This document shows positions 11,301-21,092 of a stretch of DNA of 64,000 nucleotides, piece by piece; position 1 is the first letter of the stretch, and every line of letters starts with the position of its first letter. Source of the DNA: Paracamarosporium sp. OC-R06-R3. Lineage: Eukaryota; Ascomycota; Dothideomycetes; Pleosporales; Didymosphaeriaceae. Under the pieces are notes generated by a model. That model searched no databases and was not told where the DNA came from. It saw only the letters and a list, made by a program, of their open reading frames with translations. Both the position numbers and the translations under genes were made by a program. The stretch is taken from NCBI GenBank assembly GCA_019828545.1, contig JACVRA010000095.1:685305-749304 (forward strand), given 5' to 3'.

Positions 11301-12520
11301 ACGAGCGTGCAGCCCTACTTGGCTTGCCATGCGGCCCTTGGTACCCGCCGCCCAGGGAGCGGGACGCAGGTGGTTGGACTCGGAGCGCCCAAGCTCAGTT
11401 GGGGCGCCAGGATGTGCCGGCTGCAGGGTCGGGGTCGAGGGCGAGGGGAGGGGGGGGCAGGGCGAGGGGCAGGCGGGCAGGCGGGCAGCAGCGAGGAGCC
11501 CGCAGCCCGCAGCCAGCAGCCCGTCGGCGAGCACCAGCAGCGCAGCGCAGGCGGGAGGGGGGCGGCCGCGCGCTGCTTTGTCGCGGGCGGTGGGCGGTGG
11601 GCGCTTTAATAGAGCGAGGCTAGGCCGATCGTGCAGGCCTCTCGCGTGCATTGCAAGGGGCGGCGGCGACTCCCGCATCAAAGGTGAGGTCCCGGGCAGC
11701 TTGGCTCCTCTCGGCCCGCACACACGCCAGGCCACAGGCTTGTCGCCCTCGCGCGCACCGCAGCAGCAGCCCGAAGCAGCCCGCAGCAGCGCGGCGGCAC
11801 GGTGCGACGCTGCACACGCTCTGGCACGCTCCCGCCCACGATGCGCTCGTCGCGGCTGTCCTGCCGCGCAGAGGCGGCCTCTCCACAGCGTCGCCGCTAG
11901 CTGCCATGGGCCCTGTGCCCGCCGCGGCCCCAGCAGCCCGCAGCGTGCCAGAGCAGCACAAATCCCAGCCCGTGCGCCGCTTTGGGCGTTCGGGCACGGA
12001 ATAGTAAAGTAATCGCCCTCCCGCCGCAACCCTCTCCTCCCTTTCGTTTCCAATCCTCTGGGTCTCCCTCCGCGCCTCTTTCTCCACGCGCCTTCGAGAA
12101 GCACCGCACCGCACCCCTCAAGCGCCGCTTGCAACGCCTGCCCTGCCGAGCGCGCCTGCGAATCCCCCCAGCCCAACCCCCGAGCCTGCCGCTGCCCTTG
12201 CCCCCCAAGCCCGCCTGCCTGCACTGCCTGTCTGACTTGCAGCCGTCGTCGCGGCCCGCCATCCTCTGTGCAACCTCACCACCACCACCACCTCCACCTC
12301 CACCACATCCTTCTTCCTCGCCCTCGTCCGGCTCCTGTGCCTCGNNNNNNNNNNNNNNNNNNNNNNNNNNNNNNNNNNNNNNNNNNNNNNNNNNNNNNNN
12401 NNNNNNNCCCCCCCCCCCCCCCCCCCCCTCGCCTCCCCCGGCTCGCCGTCGGCGTGACGGCAATTCCTCCCAGAGCCGTCCCTTAAATCCATCCGCCTGC
12501 CCGTCCAGCCCGCACCTGCC
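8334..12520. other. 4.2-kb GC-rich region without a supportable gene
   Basis: Base composition is strongly skewed to G+C, most extreme between about 10.1 and 12.5 kb. This produces many long overlapping frames on both strands (up to 386 codons). Their products are Ala/Arg/Pro/Gly-rich with no domain, and sense and antisense frames are equally long. Small tandem repeats are present: three AGATGCC units at 9488-9508, a GAC run near 10780-10798, CCCCGCCGAT units at 10831-10855 and CCA/CCT triplets at 12277-12306. The last part is probably the promoter and 5' leader of the Zn2Cys6 gene. Confidence 0.6.
12345..12428. other. assembly gap (63 N) followed by a poly-C run
   Basis: N from 12345 to 12407, then an unbroken C run of 21 bases at 12408-12428. 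The gap sits in a low-complexity CT/CCA-rich stretch about 90 nt before the start codon of the Zn2Cys6 regulator. Its true length is unknown. Confidence 0.97.
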
Positions 12521-13887
12521 ATGTTCCCTCACCAGGGCGGCCAAGGTCAGCTTCCCACCCACTGGCAGCCGCCGACCTCGCAGCAGCCTGCCCACGGCTC
12601 CTACCCACCGCCTCCTCATGTAAGTCAGAGAGAGCTGACCTGAGCCCCGCCGAGCCGCGCCCGCGCCCCCCCGGACCCGCTCCAAACATATACATAGATA
12701 CAGACGTACTGACCCAAGCCCGTCTCCGCAGATGAACCCTTCCCTCCCTCCTCCTGCACAGGCACCGCGAGATCCTCGTTCGGACATGGCCGCCCACCAC
12801 CACCAGTCCCAGCAGCCCTACCGTCTCCCAGGGCCCCAGGAATGGAACCAGGCTCCTCCCCAGCCTGACCCGTACCGCTCTCAACAACCTCCTCCCGGCT
12901 ACATGAGCCAGCACCACCAGCCGCCCGCTCCGCGACAACGAACTGCCATTGCCTGCCGCTACTGCAGGAGACGCAAGGTAATTCCAGAGCCGCCTCCATG
13001 ACGACCGACCATGTTTCTCACCAAAAAAATCGTAGATCCGCTGCTCGGGCTTCGAAGCCACAGACGACGGCCGCTGCTCAAACTGCATGCGGTTCAACCA
13101 GGACTGCATCTTCACGCCCGTCTCGGCCCAGACGCAGGCCTTTGTGCCTGCGCATACCGTCTGGCGCGGCGTGGGCCAGCCCCCGCCCATGTACGGTGCC
13201 TACGGCCAGCCGCTGCCGCCCTCGCAGCACGGCGATGCCTATGGCCAGCCGCCACGCCAGCAACAGCCGCCTCCGCCCTCCAACTACCTGCCTAGCCCCA
13301 CAGGCCCTCCCTCAGGTCCGTACCAAGCTCATTCTGCTTATGGCCCATCTGCCCCCTATGATGACGCGAGCCGTGATCCGCTGAATGGCAGGAAGAGGCC
13401 TCACCCCGAGCCTCACACGCCGACCTTGCCTCCCCCAAGGCCAGGTTCAGCTGCGTCACAGCTCGCTCATCGAGGTGCTGGATCGGAATATTCATATCCA
13501 GAGCCACCTAACGCCGCGTCTCCAGCGACTTCCTCTGCCTCATACTCGAGCGCCCCGCCTCAGCACGGCCAGCAGCCCTATTACGCTGCCCAACCACCCC
13601 GGCGCGCGTCTCCACCCAGCGCATATCCTTACGAAGCGGGTCGCGCGTCTTCGTCGCCGCATGCACAGGCGCCCTCGACTCCGGGTGGCACCGCTTATTA
13701 CCCGCAGACCAACGGCACCACCCTGCAACCGCTGCCTCCTCGGAGCGACGGCACGACGCCCCCGCCTACGTCGCAACCTGCCAGTAGGCCTGGCATGCGC
13801 ATCAACGACCTCGTGAGCGACAGCGGAAACGGACGCAGCTCGACCGACTCCAACATGCTCAACATGCTTAATCGCCGCCCCATGTAG
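12521..13887 (+). CDS. Zn(II)2Cys6 binuclear-cluster transcription regulator
   Basis: Three exons, 12521-12619, 12732-12977 and 13036-13887, giving 398 residues. The cluster is Cys108-x2-Cys111-x6-Cys118-x10-Cys129-x2-Cys132-x6-Cys139, preceded by basic residues; an intron falls inside it after RRRK. This is the GAL4-type DNA-binding domain, so a nuclear DNA-binding role is expected. Everything else is Pro/Gln/Ser/Tyr-rich and probably disordered: a His/Pro/Gln-rich N-terminus and a long PPP/SS-rich C-terminus ending in SNMLNMLNRRPM. No fungal-specific transcription factor middle domain is visible, so this is a short type. Target genes cannot be inferred. Confidence 0.9.
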
Positions 13888-16800
13888 GCTCGCCCACGAA
13901 GCATTCGAAACCGGCTCCGCAGCTGGCCTTCTGCGAGAGCCGATGCCGGCGGCTTTTTTTTCTCGAATCATACGATTTTTTTTTTTCTCACTTTCCTGTA
14001 TAATGTCCAAGTCCTCCGTCCGAAGAAAAAAAAAATTTCCACCGACGGGATGGGCGCATTTGGGCGGCTCACTGCTTCCCCGATCGCGTTCCGAGGCATC
14101 TGAAATCTTTTACCTCTGTCGAATCCTGCCTTTGCCTTGTCCGACTTTCCTCCATCTTCTCTCTCCACCTCTGCGCTTCCAAAGGTCAGCTCGCGGAAAG
14201 ATGCTCGGGATGCTGTTTTGAACAAATTCCCGCAAACTTCGGATTTAATAAGACCAAGCGTGGAGTCGTCAGTTTGCGATATGAAATTGGGTCCGGTTTT
14301 TGAGGTTTTCAGCGCAAAAACGATCTTAGAAGGGAAATCCTGCATCTCACTGGTGCTTATTGGGGGCCCGCAGCTTTGGTGCTCGGCAGTGGTTGTTTGT
14401 GCTCTTTGAGATTCCCAGTTCTCGTTTTGTTTCTGTTTTTGGTCCTGCACTCAATTTGTCTGCACCGCGCATTGTTCACTGTCCTTTCCTTACTGCTAAA
14501 CTCATGATGGGTGGAATTTTGCTGCTTTTGCAACCGCGTTTCTGGCTTGACATCTAGTCTATTGGTTTTTGGTTTGTTTTTTGGTTTGTCCTTGCTTGCG
14601 AGAATCAGGGTATGCAATGCAATGCAATACATCACTCGCAAGCACTAGCGCCCTGAGAATAATTGAATGGAAACGACTACAACTGTGCAATGCTTGTTGC
14701 GGTTTGCCTACGTTGCGGTGTCGTTGCGGTGTCCCGCTCACGCGAGCTTTGCACGCGGTCCCAGCTCACGCGAGGTGTTGTCATGCTTACGTTGGGCATA
14801 TTGACGTTGGTGCAAGTGATTAGCATTTTGATTCGGGAGCAGCAAAAATAGGGCGTCAAGGTACCGGTGTTTGTCTCATTCGTTTGATGACGGCAGGCAG
14901 GCGTACTGCTGGCCAGAACATGTGCCGGAGCAGTGTATGCATTTGGCATGTGTTACTCACATGAGAGGGCCGCCTCTCGTCGCAGCGTTGCATAGGCCTC
15001 GACCCTATCCCCATCACGAGCTCCAGCGGACAAGGAGCTTACAATGACGCCTCTGATGGCAGGTGACAGGTCGAGAGCCGGGTACAGCATAGTACAGCAC
15101 AGCACAGAATAGCATAACATACCATACCATACCACACAGCACAGCACAGCACATTCCGCAGTGCGGTGCAGTGAGGTTCGGGCCTGGCTCCGCCGTACCG
15201 TACCGTACCGCACCGCACACCATTGCATTACGGTACCGGTATCATCATGTCAGCGTGTGGCGGCGGCGCGGGCATCGTACCGTACCGGCGAGCGGGATGC
15301 TCAGCTGCTCGAGGGCCTGTCAAGCACGCTGTCTTGGGACGTGGCTTTCCTGCTTTTCGCGCGTGGCGCCCGCGCGTACCGTGGGTGCGGCCGAGGGCGT
15401 GAACCGTGGGTCGCGTCGGGAGGGGATGCGGATCGTATGGTTTGGCTTGGGATAGGTCGGGGGAGCGGGGGTTGTGCTGCCGATGGGGTCATGGTGCGTG
15501 GGCTAGGTGTTAGTAGAGGGTTTAGCTGGGCGCGTGAGGGCATGATGGGGCACATGGGTGTGGGTTGGTGGGGAGCTGCGTCGAGTGCTGTGTTGGCGGA
15601 AAGGGGGTGCGTGTGGATTGCATGCGGGAGGCTTGTGAGCCGGAATTCGTCGGTCACCAGTGCGTATCTGCTGATGTGTGTATGCTGTGGGGAGATGAGT
15701 ACTCCCCCGTGGGGATCTCGAGTATGATCATCGATCAAGATTGTCATTTTTTTCAAAAGGTTGTGAGGCTGGGTGTCGTACTGGCATCGGTTTGCATCGA
15801 CGCTTCCAGGACTAGTGGTGTGCATTAGGATTGATTATGGCACTTGTCTGTTAGACAGGAGTAGAATGGGGACTGTTCGATTAATGAAAGGGTGGGAAGG
15901 GAATTTTTTGGCGCTTGAGACGCATTTCTGAGCGTTTTGATACCGTTCAGTTGATGTCAGCACTCCAGAAGCTGCTCCATTAAGCTACACGGAGTTCCGT
16001 TCATGTACTCCTCTCCTATTATTATGTTTCCAGGAACAGATATAGCCGATACAGAGACCGTTTGAACTGGCCGCTGGTGCCCATCGATTAAGTGTTCCAG
16101 ATACGATTTCTAGGCCTTTGTCTCCGTTGATCTCGAAACCATTGACCTTCTGGTCTTTTGCAATCACAGGATGATAACTGGTTGCAAAGGAGGCCAATCA
16201 CCTTCATTTGCGAATTATTTCTCCGTTAAATATAGATAGCTGTAAACTGTACCCCTATATCAGTCCTGGGTACATTCAGAGGAGTCTTCGGTGCTTTCTT
16301 TCTGTAAAATACCTAATGGAAGGCCGGCACTTCTGTTCGTAGTACCAGCGTAGGAGCCTCGCTCCGGTGCTCTGAAAGATCCAAGGCGCTACGAACCGTA
16401 GAATACAGCTCAGGCAGCCAACAGATAGAGCTCTAGCCACCGTATACCAAGGTCAGAGCTATACAAGCGCGCTGAAGCATGTAAACGAGTATTGAGGTGA
16501 GTACAGTAGCCTGGTCTATATAGTTAGCTATACCATCCTTTATACCCAGCTCCTACACTGGGAACTCTGTATTACTCGTCATCCCTCTAAAAAACAGTAG
16601 AGTTTGTTCTACGGCTTCGAAAGGGTGTGCACAAAACCTAATTATTCATGACGAGCGCCATATACTCCCGTACGGTCTTACAGCACTGCAGAGTATAGAT
16701 TACAGCCGTGCGGAAGCGCTGTGGAAGACTTTCACGCCGTTTTATCTTTGTCAGGAACGAAAACCTCGAATCCTGTCGTATATTAGCTACGGCAAGGCTC

Positions 16801-17719
16801 AGACTATCTCCCGCTCTGCACGTCGTTTCAACGGCTGTTTGACATCCAGACCCTCTGCAAAACTCTACGGGACCATTCTAATCCGTGATTAAAACGCTGA
16901 CAGTTATGACTGCGCGCTTTGTTGATCGGATCAACGTCATTTTGGTGCGTTTCAATCGTTGGACGAGAAGATGACGGCCTGGGACAAATCGATATGCATG
17001 TGTTGAAGGCGTGAGCTCAGTATGCATTGCTGACCGGATGATTGCAGTCCAGGGATGAGCACGGAATGCCTGCACGGGAATTCTGGGCAGAGTAGTAGGC
17101 CAAGTCTGTTCTGTGATCGAGTACATATTCCGCATTTCTGGCATCGCTTTCTTACGTAGCTGCAGATTCCACAGCTAAGAAACGGTTTTACAATCACTTG
17201 GTCGTGATTTTGAACAATGGCTCCTTCGTCCCTGGGCCGTTACGATGTTCTGCGCGTAAACTACATGTACAAAGACGAGAAGAAAGATATACACAGTCAG
17301 CTTCCATTTTGCCGTCAAATCGCCAAGATTCCTGCATTACGACCTTGAAGTGACTCGGATACGTGACCAATAACCCAGAGGATCCACGACATATGGCGAT
17401 TTACCTTTCACGTTTGGCTCAACTCCACACCAGCCATGGAAGGAAATACGTGGATCGATGGGCCGGAGTGCACACTAAGAAAAGCGACTAAACGGCCTCC
17501 CTGATAATCTTCGAACGCGTACCTACGAGACAAAGTAACTATGAATTGGCGCGCTGAACTGGCCTCTATGCCGTCGTCTTTGGCTAGGATCACTAGAGGA
17601 CGGATATCGATCGAGCGCTGCGTTAGATGATTACAAAGTGCAGCAAAGACGCTACAACGAAGTCCAAATATCAACCAACATTCAGTCTTCGCAAAGGATA
17701 GTTGTGAATTAAAAAGTGA
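13888..17719. other. long intergenic region, mostly without features
   Basis: 3' flank of the Zn2Cys6 gene with T-rich tracts, then about 3.5 kb without a convincing gene. It contains small tandem repeats (TGCAA units near 14611-14630; a doubled GTTGCGGTGTC near 14713-14734), the pentamer block listed separately, and one ATG-less open frame of 122 codons at 16524-16889. From about 16.2 kb the sequence is less GC-rich, possibly decayed mobile DNA, but I recognise no domain. Confidence 0.5.
15082..15270. repeat. block of degenerate pentamer repeats
   Basis: Runs of five-base units drifting in sequence: CAGCA/GCACA-type, then CATAC-type near 15117-15133, then GCACA again, then CGTAC-type near 15193-15210, with a last CGTAC pair near 15258-15267. 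Several units are partly palindromic (GGTACC/CGTACG-like). No terminal structures of a transposon are visible. Confidence 0.75.
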
Positions 17720-17985
17720 TTATATTGAACTACACAAAGGAAGACAGAAAACAATAACATAACACGGCCCCCTCAATGGCCGGTCTCGCCCATGATGAGG
17801 CATTGCCGCGTCATCATCATCGTCGACAGAGATCCTGTCCTCTTCATGCGCATCAACATAGCCCTGAGGCTTATTGTTGGATGGCTTGAAGGATCCAGCG
17901 GTCGGATCCAGCGGCTGGTTTCCCGACGACTGACGAGTCTGCTGGGATCCCATTGCTTGCCTGCCTGGTACCTGCCTGCTGATCA
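17720..17985 (-). CDS. possible spliced C-terminal exon of the first zinc-knuckle gene
   Basis: Open frame directly downstream of the stop codon of the 18006-19133 gene. Its product is hydrophilic and Gln/Ser/Pro/Asp-rich, like the disordered parts of that protein. A GT-AG intron 18055-17986 (70 nt) would bypass the stop and join the frames exactly, giving 447 instead of 375 residues. It could equally be non-coding 3' sequence, and only transcripts can decide. Confidence 0.3.
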
Positions 17986-18005
17986 CTAGCGCTCTCGCGG
18001 GTACC

Positions 18006-19133
18006 TTAGGAACCGTTCGGTGGCTGCATCGCAGGCTGAGGCTGCCCTACGTTACCACCGATATCCTTGATCACGGCTGTCAACGTGTCGACCTGAATGC
18101 GGAGGGCCATGACTTGCTCGGCTTGCGCCTGCAGCTTGGCATTCTCCTGTGTCAGCTTGAGCACTTGATCGTTCAGCTCAGAGATCTGCTTGTCTTTTTC
18201 GCCGAGAAGGCAGCTGCTCTGCTTAATCTCGGTTTCCTTTTCGTCCAACAGCTTTTGGAGCTCCACAGCATCGCCTGGGACCGAGGCTTCGGAGGCACCA
18301 GGCATCTCCTTGTCCTGGTCGGCGTCTTCGTCAGCTGCTCCCGGTGCTTTCCGCGCCTGCTGCCACATCTTCTTGACCTGTGACCGGAGGGGATTGAACA
18401 ACCGAGGGGGCGGCATCTCGCGGTTGCCAGGCTGGTTCCGGCTACTGTCCCGGCCACGAGGAGAGCGAGAGCGCTGGTCCTGAGGATGCCGAGGACGGAA
18501 ATCGCCTGGAGCAGGCCGGCTGCGAGGGAAACTGTCATAATAGCCATCATTGCGATAGCCATAACCATACCGATCGGGATCATCGAACCGGTGCCTGACT
18601 GGATCACGGTCATCGTACCAACGACTGTTGTAGGGATGACCACCACCATCTCGATAGGGTCCTCTACTATCCCAGCCGTAGCCTTGACTCGTGGAAGGCT
18701 GGCGAGTGCTGCCAGGCTGACGCGCACAGCTATACTGCCTCTCGTTCTGACGCTGGCCTTGCTGTCGAGCGCTGTTGTTTTGGCGCTGACTCGGCTGCTG
18801 TCTACCGTCGATTCGGTTCGTCGAGGCATCGACGCCTTCGAATGGGAGAGCTCTCAGCCCACACCGTGATTCTACCCACTGCTGGGTGAAATAGTGCGAG
18901 TAGATTGTTCCCATCAAATAACACGGCTTACCAACATGGCGCTTCTTGTCGCAAAGGATACACGTCACTTTGCAAGCTGGCCAGCCTTGCTCGTTCAACT
19001 CCTGCTCGTGCGGCACTCCACAGCGCACGCAGTCCACGTACCCTCCGCGGGTACCAGCTCGGCTGAAAGCCTGCAGAAGAAGTGCATCATTTAGCACGAG
19101 CTTAGGCCTTCGAGGCTGTTCTTGGCTCGCCAT
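18006..19133 (-). CDS. Cys-rich CCHC zinc-knuckle protein, RG/RS-rich, coiled coil (paralogue 1)
   Basis: Single-exon frame of 375 residues. The N-terminal domain (about 32-98) has Cys35-x2-Cys38-x3-His42 then Cys54, Cys58, and a full zinc-knuckle spacing Cys58-x2-Cys61-x4-His66-x4-Cys71, with another Cys at 91. It is followed by the family signature YFTQxWVxxRCGLxxLPF. Residues about 100-250 are Arg/Gln/Ser/Asp/Tyr-rich and disordered, with RSRSPRGR. Residues about 285-355 form a predicted heptad coiled coil (QKLLDEKETEIKQ...). The 330-residue gene just upstream shares the same architecture. A nucleic-acid-binding, self-associating role is a reasonable inference; the family itself is not one I recognise. 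Confidence 0.75.
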   Translation of the reverse strand: MASQEQPRRPKLVLNDALLLQAFSRAGTRGGYVDCVRCGVPHEQELNEQGWPACKVTCILCDKKRHVGKPCYLMGTIYSHYFTQQWVESRCGLRALPFEGVDASTNRIDGRQQPSQRQNNSARQQGQRQNERQYSCARQPGSTRQPSTSQGYGWDSRGPYRDGGGHPYNSRWYDDRDPVRHRFDDPDRYGYGYRNDGYYDSFPRSRPAPGDFRPRHPQDQRSRSPRGRDSSRNQPGNREMPPPRLFNPLRSQVKKMWQQARKAPGAADEDADQDKEMPGASEASVPGDAVELQKLLDEKETEIKQSSCLLGEKDKQISELNDQVLKLTQENAKLQAQAEQVMALRIQVDTLTAVIKDIGGNVGQPQPAMQPPNGS

Positions 19134-19242
19134 GACTGCCTTGGTTAGCAGGGCTTTACGTTGGGGCAGTTCACTTACTGTACGGAGTGTTAGAGTGTTA
19201 GAGTGTGAGAGCGAGACAGGAAGGCGCGATCATAACAGTAGA

Positions 19243-19312
19243 AGCTCGGCGAAAAGGTTCCACCGGCGCCGCCTTGGCCGTGACGGCGGAGTGAAAGTGA
19301 AGATGAATACCT
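19243..19312 (-). promoter_or_regulatory. upstream element shared by the two zinc-knuckle paralogues (copy 1)
   Basis: About 70 nt, ending roughly 110 nt upstream of the paralogue 1 start codon. It is closely similar to 20672-20735, including the identical stretch GAGTGAAAGTGAAGATGAAT and a near-identical GCTCGGCGAAAAGGT on the plus strand. It could be a conserved promoter or 5'-leader element, or simply the remaining edge of the gene duplication. Confidence 0.65.
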
Positions 19313-19521
19313 AAATAAGAGCGATCATAACATACAATACTACCTTTTGTTGTGACGAAACTGGGAATGCTTGTCCATTGAGAACAGTCATTGAGAATGA
19401 ATCCTGGCGAAGAAAAGAAGACTTGGGATGAATATATTATATTGAAAGAAGACCCTTTCCCCCTTCCACCCACCCCTTGCTCCCAGCTCCACTCTTCCCC
19501 CTAAATGCTCATACCCATGCT

Positions 19522-19575
19522 TAAGTGGTCATTCTCCGCAGGAACGTCGTTCTCAACGACGTCCCCGACCACTTA
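19522..19575. repeat. nested inverted repeat at the stop codon of paralogue 2
   Basis: Outer arms TAAGTGGTC (19522-19530) and GACCACTTA (19567-19575) are perfect complements. Inner arms ACGTCGTT (19544-19551) and AACGACGT (19555-19562) enclose a three-base loop. The outer right arm contains the stop codon of the 19573-20565 gene. A transcript would fold into a stacked hairpin at the start of the 3' untranslated region. Confidence 0.8.
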
Positions 19576-20565
19576 GCCCCTCTCTTTCTCGTCATGGTCT
19601 GCAACACCTTCCTTGCGTGTCTCTAACGCACTGGTGTTGCTCTCTTCTTGCCCTTTCTGGCTGCTCGATGCAGCCGGGCTGGCTTGGGCTGGCACATGTT
19701 GGCTGGCACTCGATGCAGCCTGTGCCGGCGTCGGAGCTGTGGCGGAGGCGTTACTACCTACCGTCGTGAAAAGGCTCCTGAGTACCCCGTTCTCGATCTC
19801 CAAGGCGACGATGCGCTTGTTGGCCTCCCCCAACTGGTTTTGTAAAACCAAGAGTTGGCCGCGCATGTTCCTGATCGATTCGCCTCTCTCATCGATCTGC
19901 CTCTGGACATTTGCGGGAATGCTGGTGTTCACATAAACACCTTCCGTGTCCGTCTGCTCTTTCTTGATCGGCTTGCGCTCTTTCTTCCAGTCGATCATTT
20001 TCTTGACGAACTGGGCGCGCAGTGGATTGATGGCGTCCTTTGGCGGCGCCAGCTGCGGCTGTGGCGACCTATCGGGCGAGCGAGAGCGGTGCCGGTCGCG
20101 GTGGCCTCTGCTGCGACTCCGACGGTCGCGGCCACGGGTGTTGCTCTGGTCTATGTAGCTTCCTCGCCCATGACCACGGTTGGTATGGCTGCTATGGCCT
20201 CGCTGGTGAGAGTCCCTGCTCACCTGGCCACTCGATCGTGAATCGCCTTGCTGGCGAGTTCCTCGATTCTCGGTGTCCTCCTCGTCGAATGGGAGTCTGT
20301 CTAGCCCGCAACGCCGCTTGACCCAAGCTTGGGTAAAGTAGCTCTGGTAGACGGTCCTCATCAACGGACACGGCTTACCGACATGGGATTTCTTGTTGCA
20401 GAGTACACAGGACTCACGCTTGCAAACAACCCATGATCGCTCGTTCAGCTCCTGCTTATGCGGTTTCAAGCACCGCGAGCAGTCCCCAAAACCTCGCTCC
20501 GTTCCAACCCGACTCCATGCTTGTATGAAATCTTCGTCGATCTCGTAGACGAAGATGTCGGCCAT
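19573..20565 (-). CDS. Cys-rich CCHC zinc-knuckle protein, RS-rich, coiled coil (paralogue 2)
   Basis: Single-exon frame of 330 residues, same strand and about 440 bp upstream of paralogue 1. It has the same cysteine layout: Cys29-x2-Cys32-x3-His36, Cys48, Cys53-x2-Cys56-x4-His61-x4-Cys66 and Cys86. The shared words are QELNE, HVGKPC, YFTQ and RCGL..LPF. A strongly SR-type segment follows (residues about 140-170), then KDAINPLRAQFVKKM, matching FNPLRSQVKKM in paralogue 1. After that come a coiled coil (about 215-260) and an Ala/Ser/Gln-rich tail. Conservation is concentrated in the zinc region and the NPLR motif, while the rest has diverged, as expected for an old tandem duplication under selection. 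Confidence 0.75.
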   Translation of the reverse strand: MADIFVYEIDEDFIQAWSRVGTERGFGDCSRCLKPHKQELNERSWVVCKRESCVLCNKKSHVGKPCPLMRTVYQSYFTQAWVKRRCGLDRLPFDEEDTENRGTRQQGDSRSSGQVSRDSHQRGHSSHTNRGHGRGSYIDQSNTRGRDRRSRSRGHRDRHRSRSPDRSPQPQLAPPKDAINPLRAQFVKKMIDWKKERKPIKKEQTDTEGVYVNTSIPANVQRQIDERGESIRNMRGQLLVLQNQLGEANKRIVALEIENGVLRSLFTTVGSNASATAPTPAQAASSASQHVPAQASPAASSSQKGQEESNTSALETRKEGVADHDEKERG

Positions 20566-20671
20566 GGCTGTATGTGATTAGCAGGTGTTGTAAGAAGAAG
20601 AGAGGGTCAAACATACTGCTTGTCGTATGGGGAGTGAGAGCAGAGTAGGCAGGCGCGCTGATAAATAGTGA

Positions 20672-20735
20672 GGCTCGGCGAAAAGGTGCTGCCGGTGCCG
20701 CCTTGGACGCCGAGTGAAAGTGAAGATGAATACCT
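20672..20735 (-). promoter_or_regulatory. upstream element shared by the two zinc-knuckle paralogues (copy 2)
   Basis: Matches 19243-19312 and lies about 107 nt upstream of the paralogue 2 start codon, nearly the same distance as copy 1. Conservation of both sequence and spacing outside the coding region is the reason for listing it as a candidate regulatory or leader element. Confidence 0.65.
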
Positions 20736-21092
20736 GAGGGCGCAAGTCACGTGCCATGGTCCGCAGAAAGGGCAAAAAGAAGGAACTTGAGCGCCAAAGG
20801 AGCTTGCTATAAACGATACTATCTCTTTCTTTACAAGCAGAACTAGAACCACTTATACTTATCCATCTGAAATTGTTGCAGAGGGCGAAGTGTAGGTAGA
20901 CATGGAAATGGGACGTCATGTGTTTTGAGCAGTACAACAACAGGAAATCATAATTTTGAGAAGAGTATCAAAGAACGACCCGAACCGTGGGGTTTCCAAC
21001 CAGTCACGTAACGCCATCGCTATGCAGAAAGAAGCAAGAACTGCCTGTGAACAGGACTGGTGACGGGGATTCGACCTCCGTCCGAAGAGAAC
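20736..21092. other. intergenic region
   Basis: Between the upstream element of paralogue 2 and the stop codon of the fibroin-3-related gene. No gene or repeat seen. Confidence 0.5.

Noticed and set aside
11064..12224. Minus-strand frame of 386 codons, and overlapping plus-strand frames of 233 and 323 codons
   Set aside because: All frames are long here because GC-rich DNA has few stops. Products are Ala/Arg/Gly/Pro-rich with no domain, and both strands are equally open.
15161..15727. Plus-strand frame of 188 codons and a minus-strand frame of 174 codons
   Set aside because: Overlapping on both strands, start inside the pentamer-repeat block, and no domain.
18006..20565. The CCHC genes as retrotransposon gag proteins
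   Set aside because: No reverse transcriptase, integrase, protease or long terminal repeats nearby; conserved Cys positions outside the knuckle and a conserved upstream element argue for host genes. A distant gag origin is not excluded.
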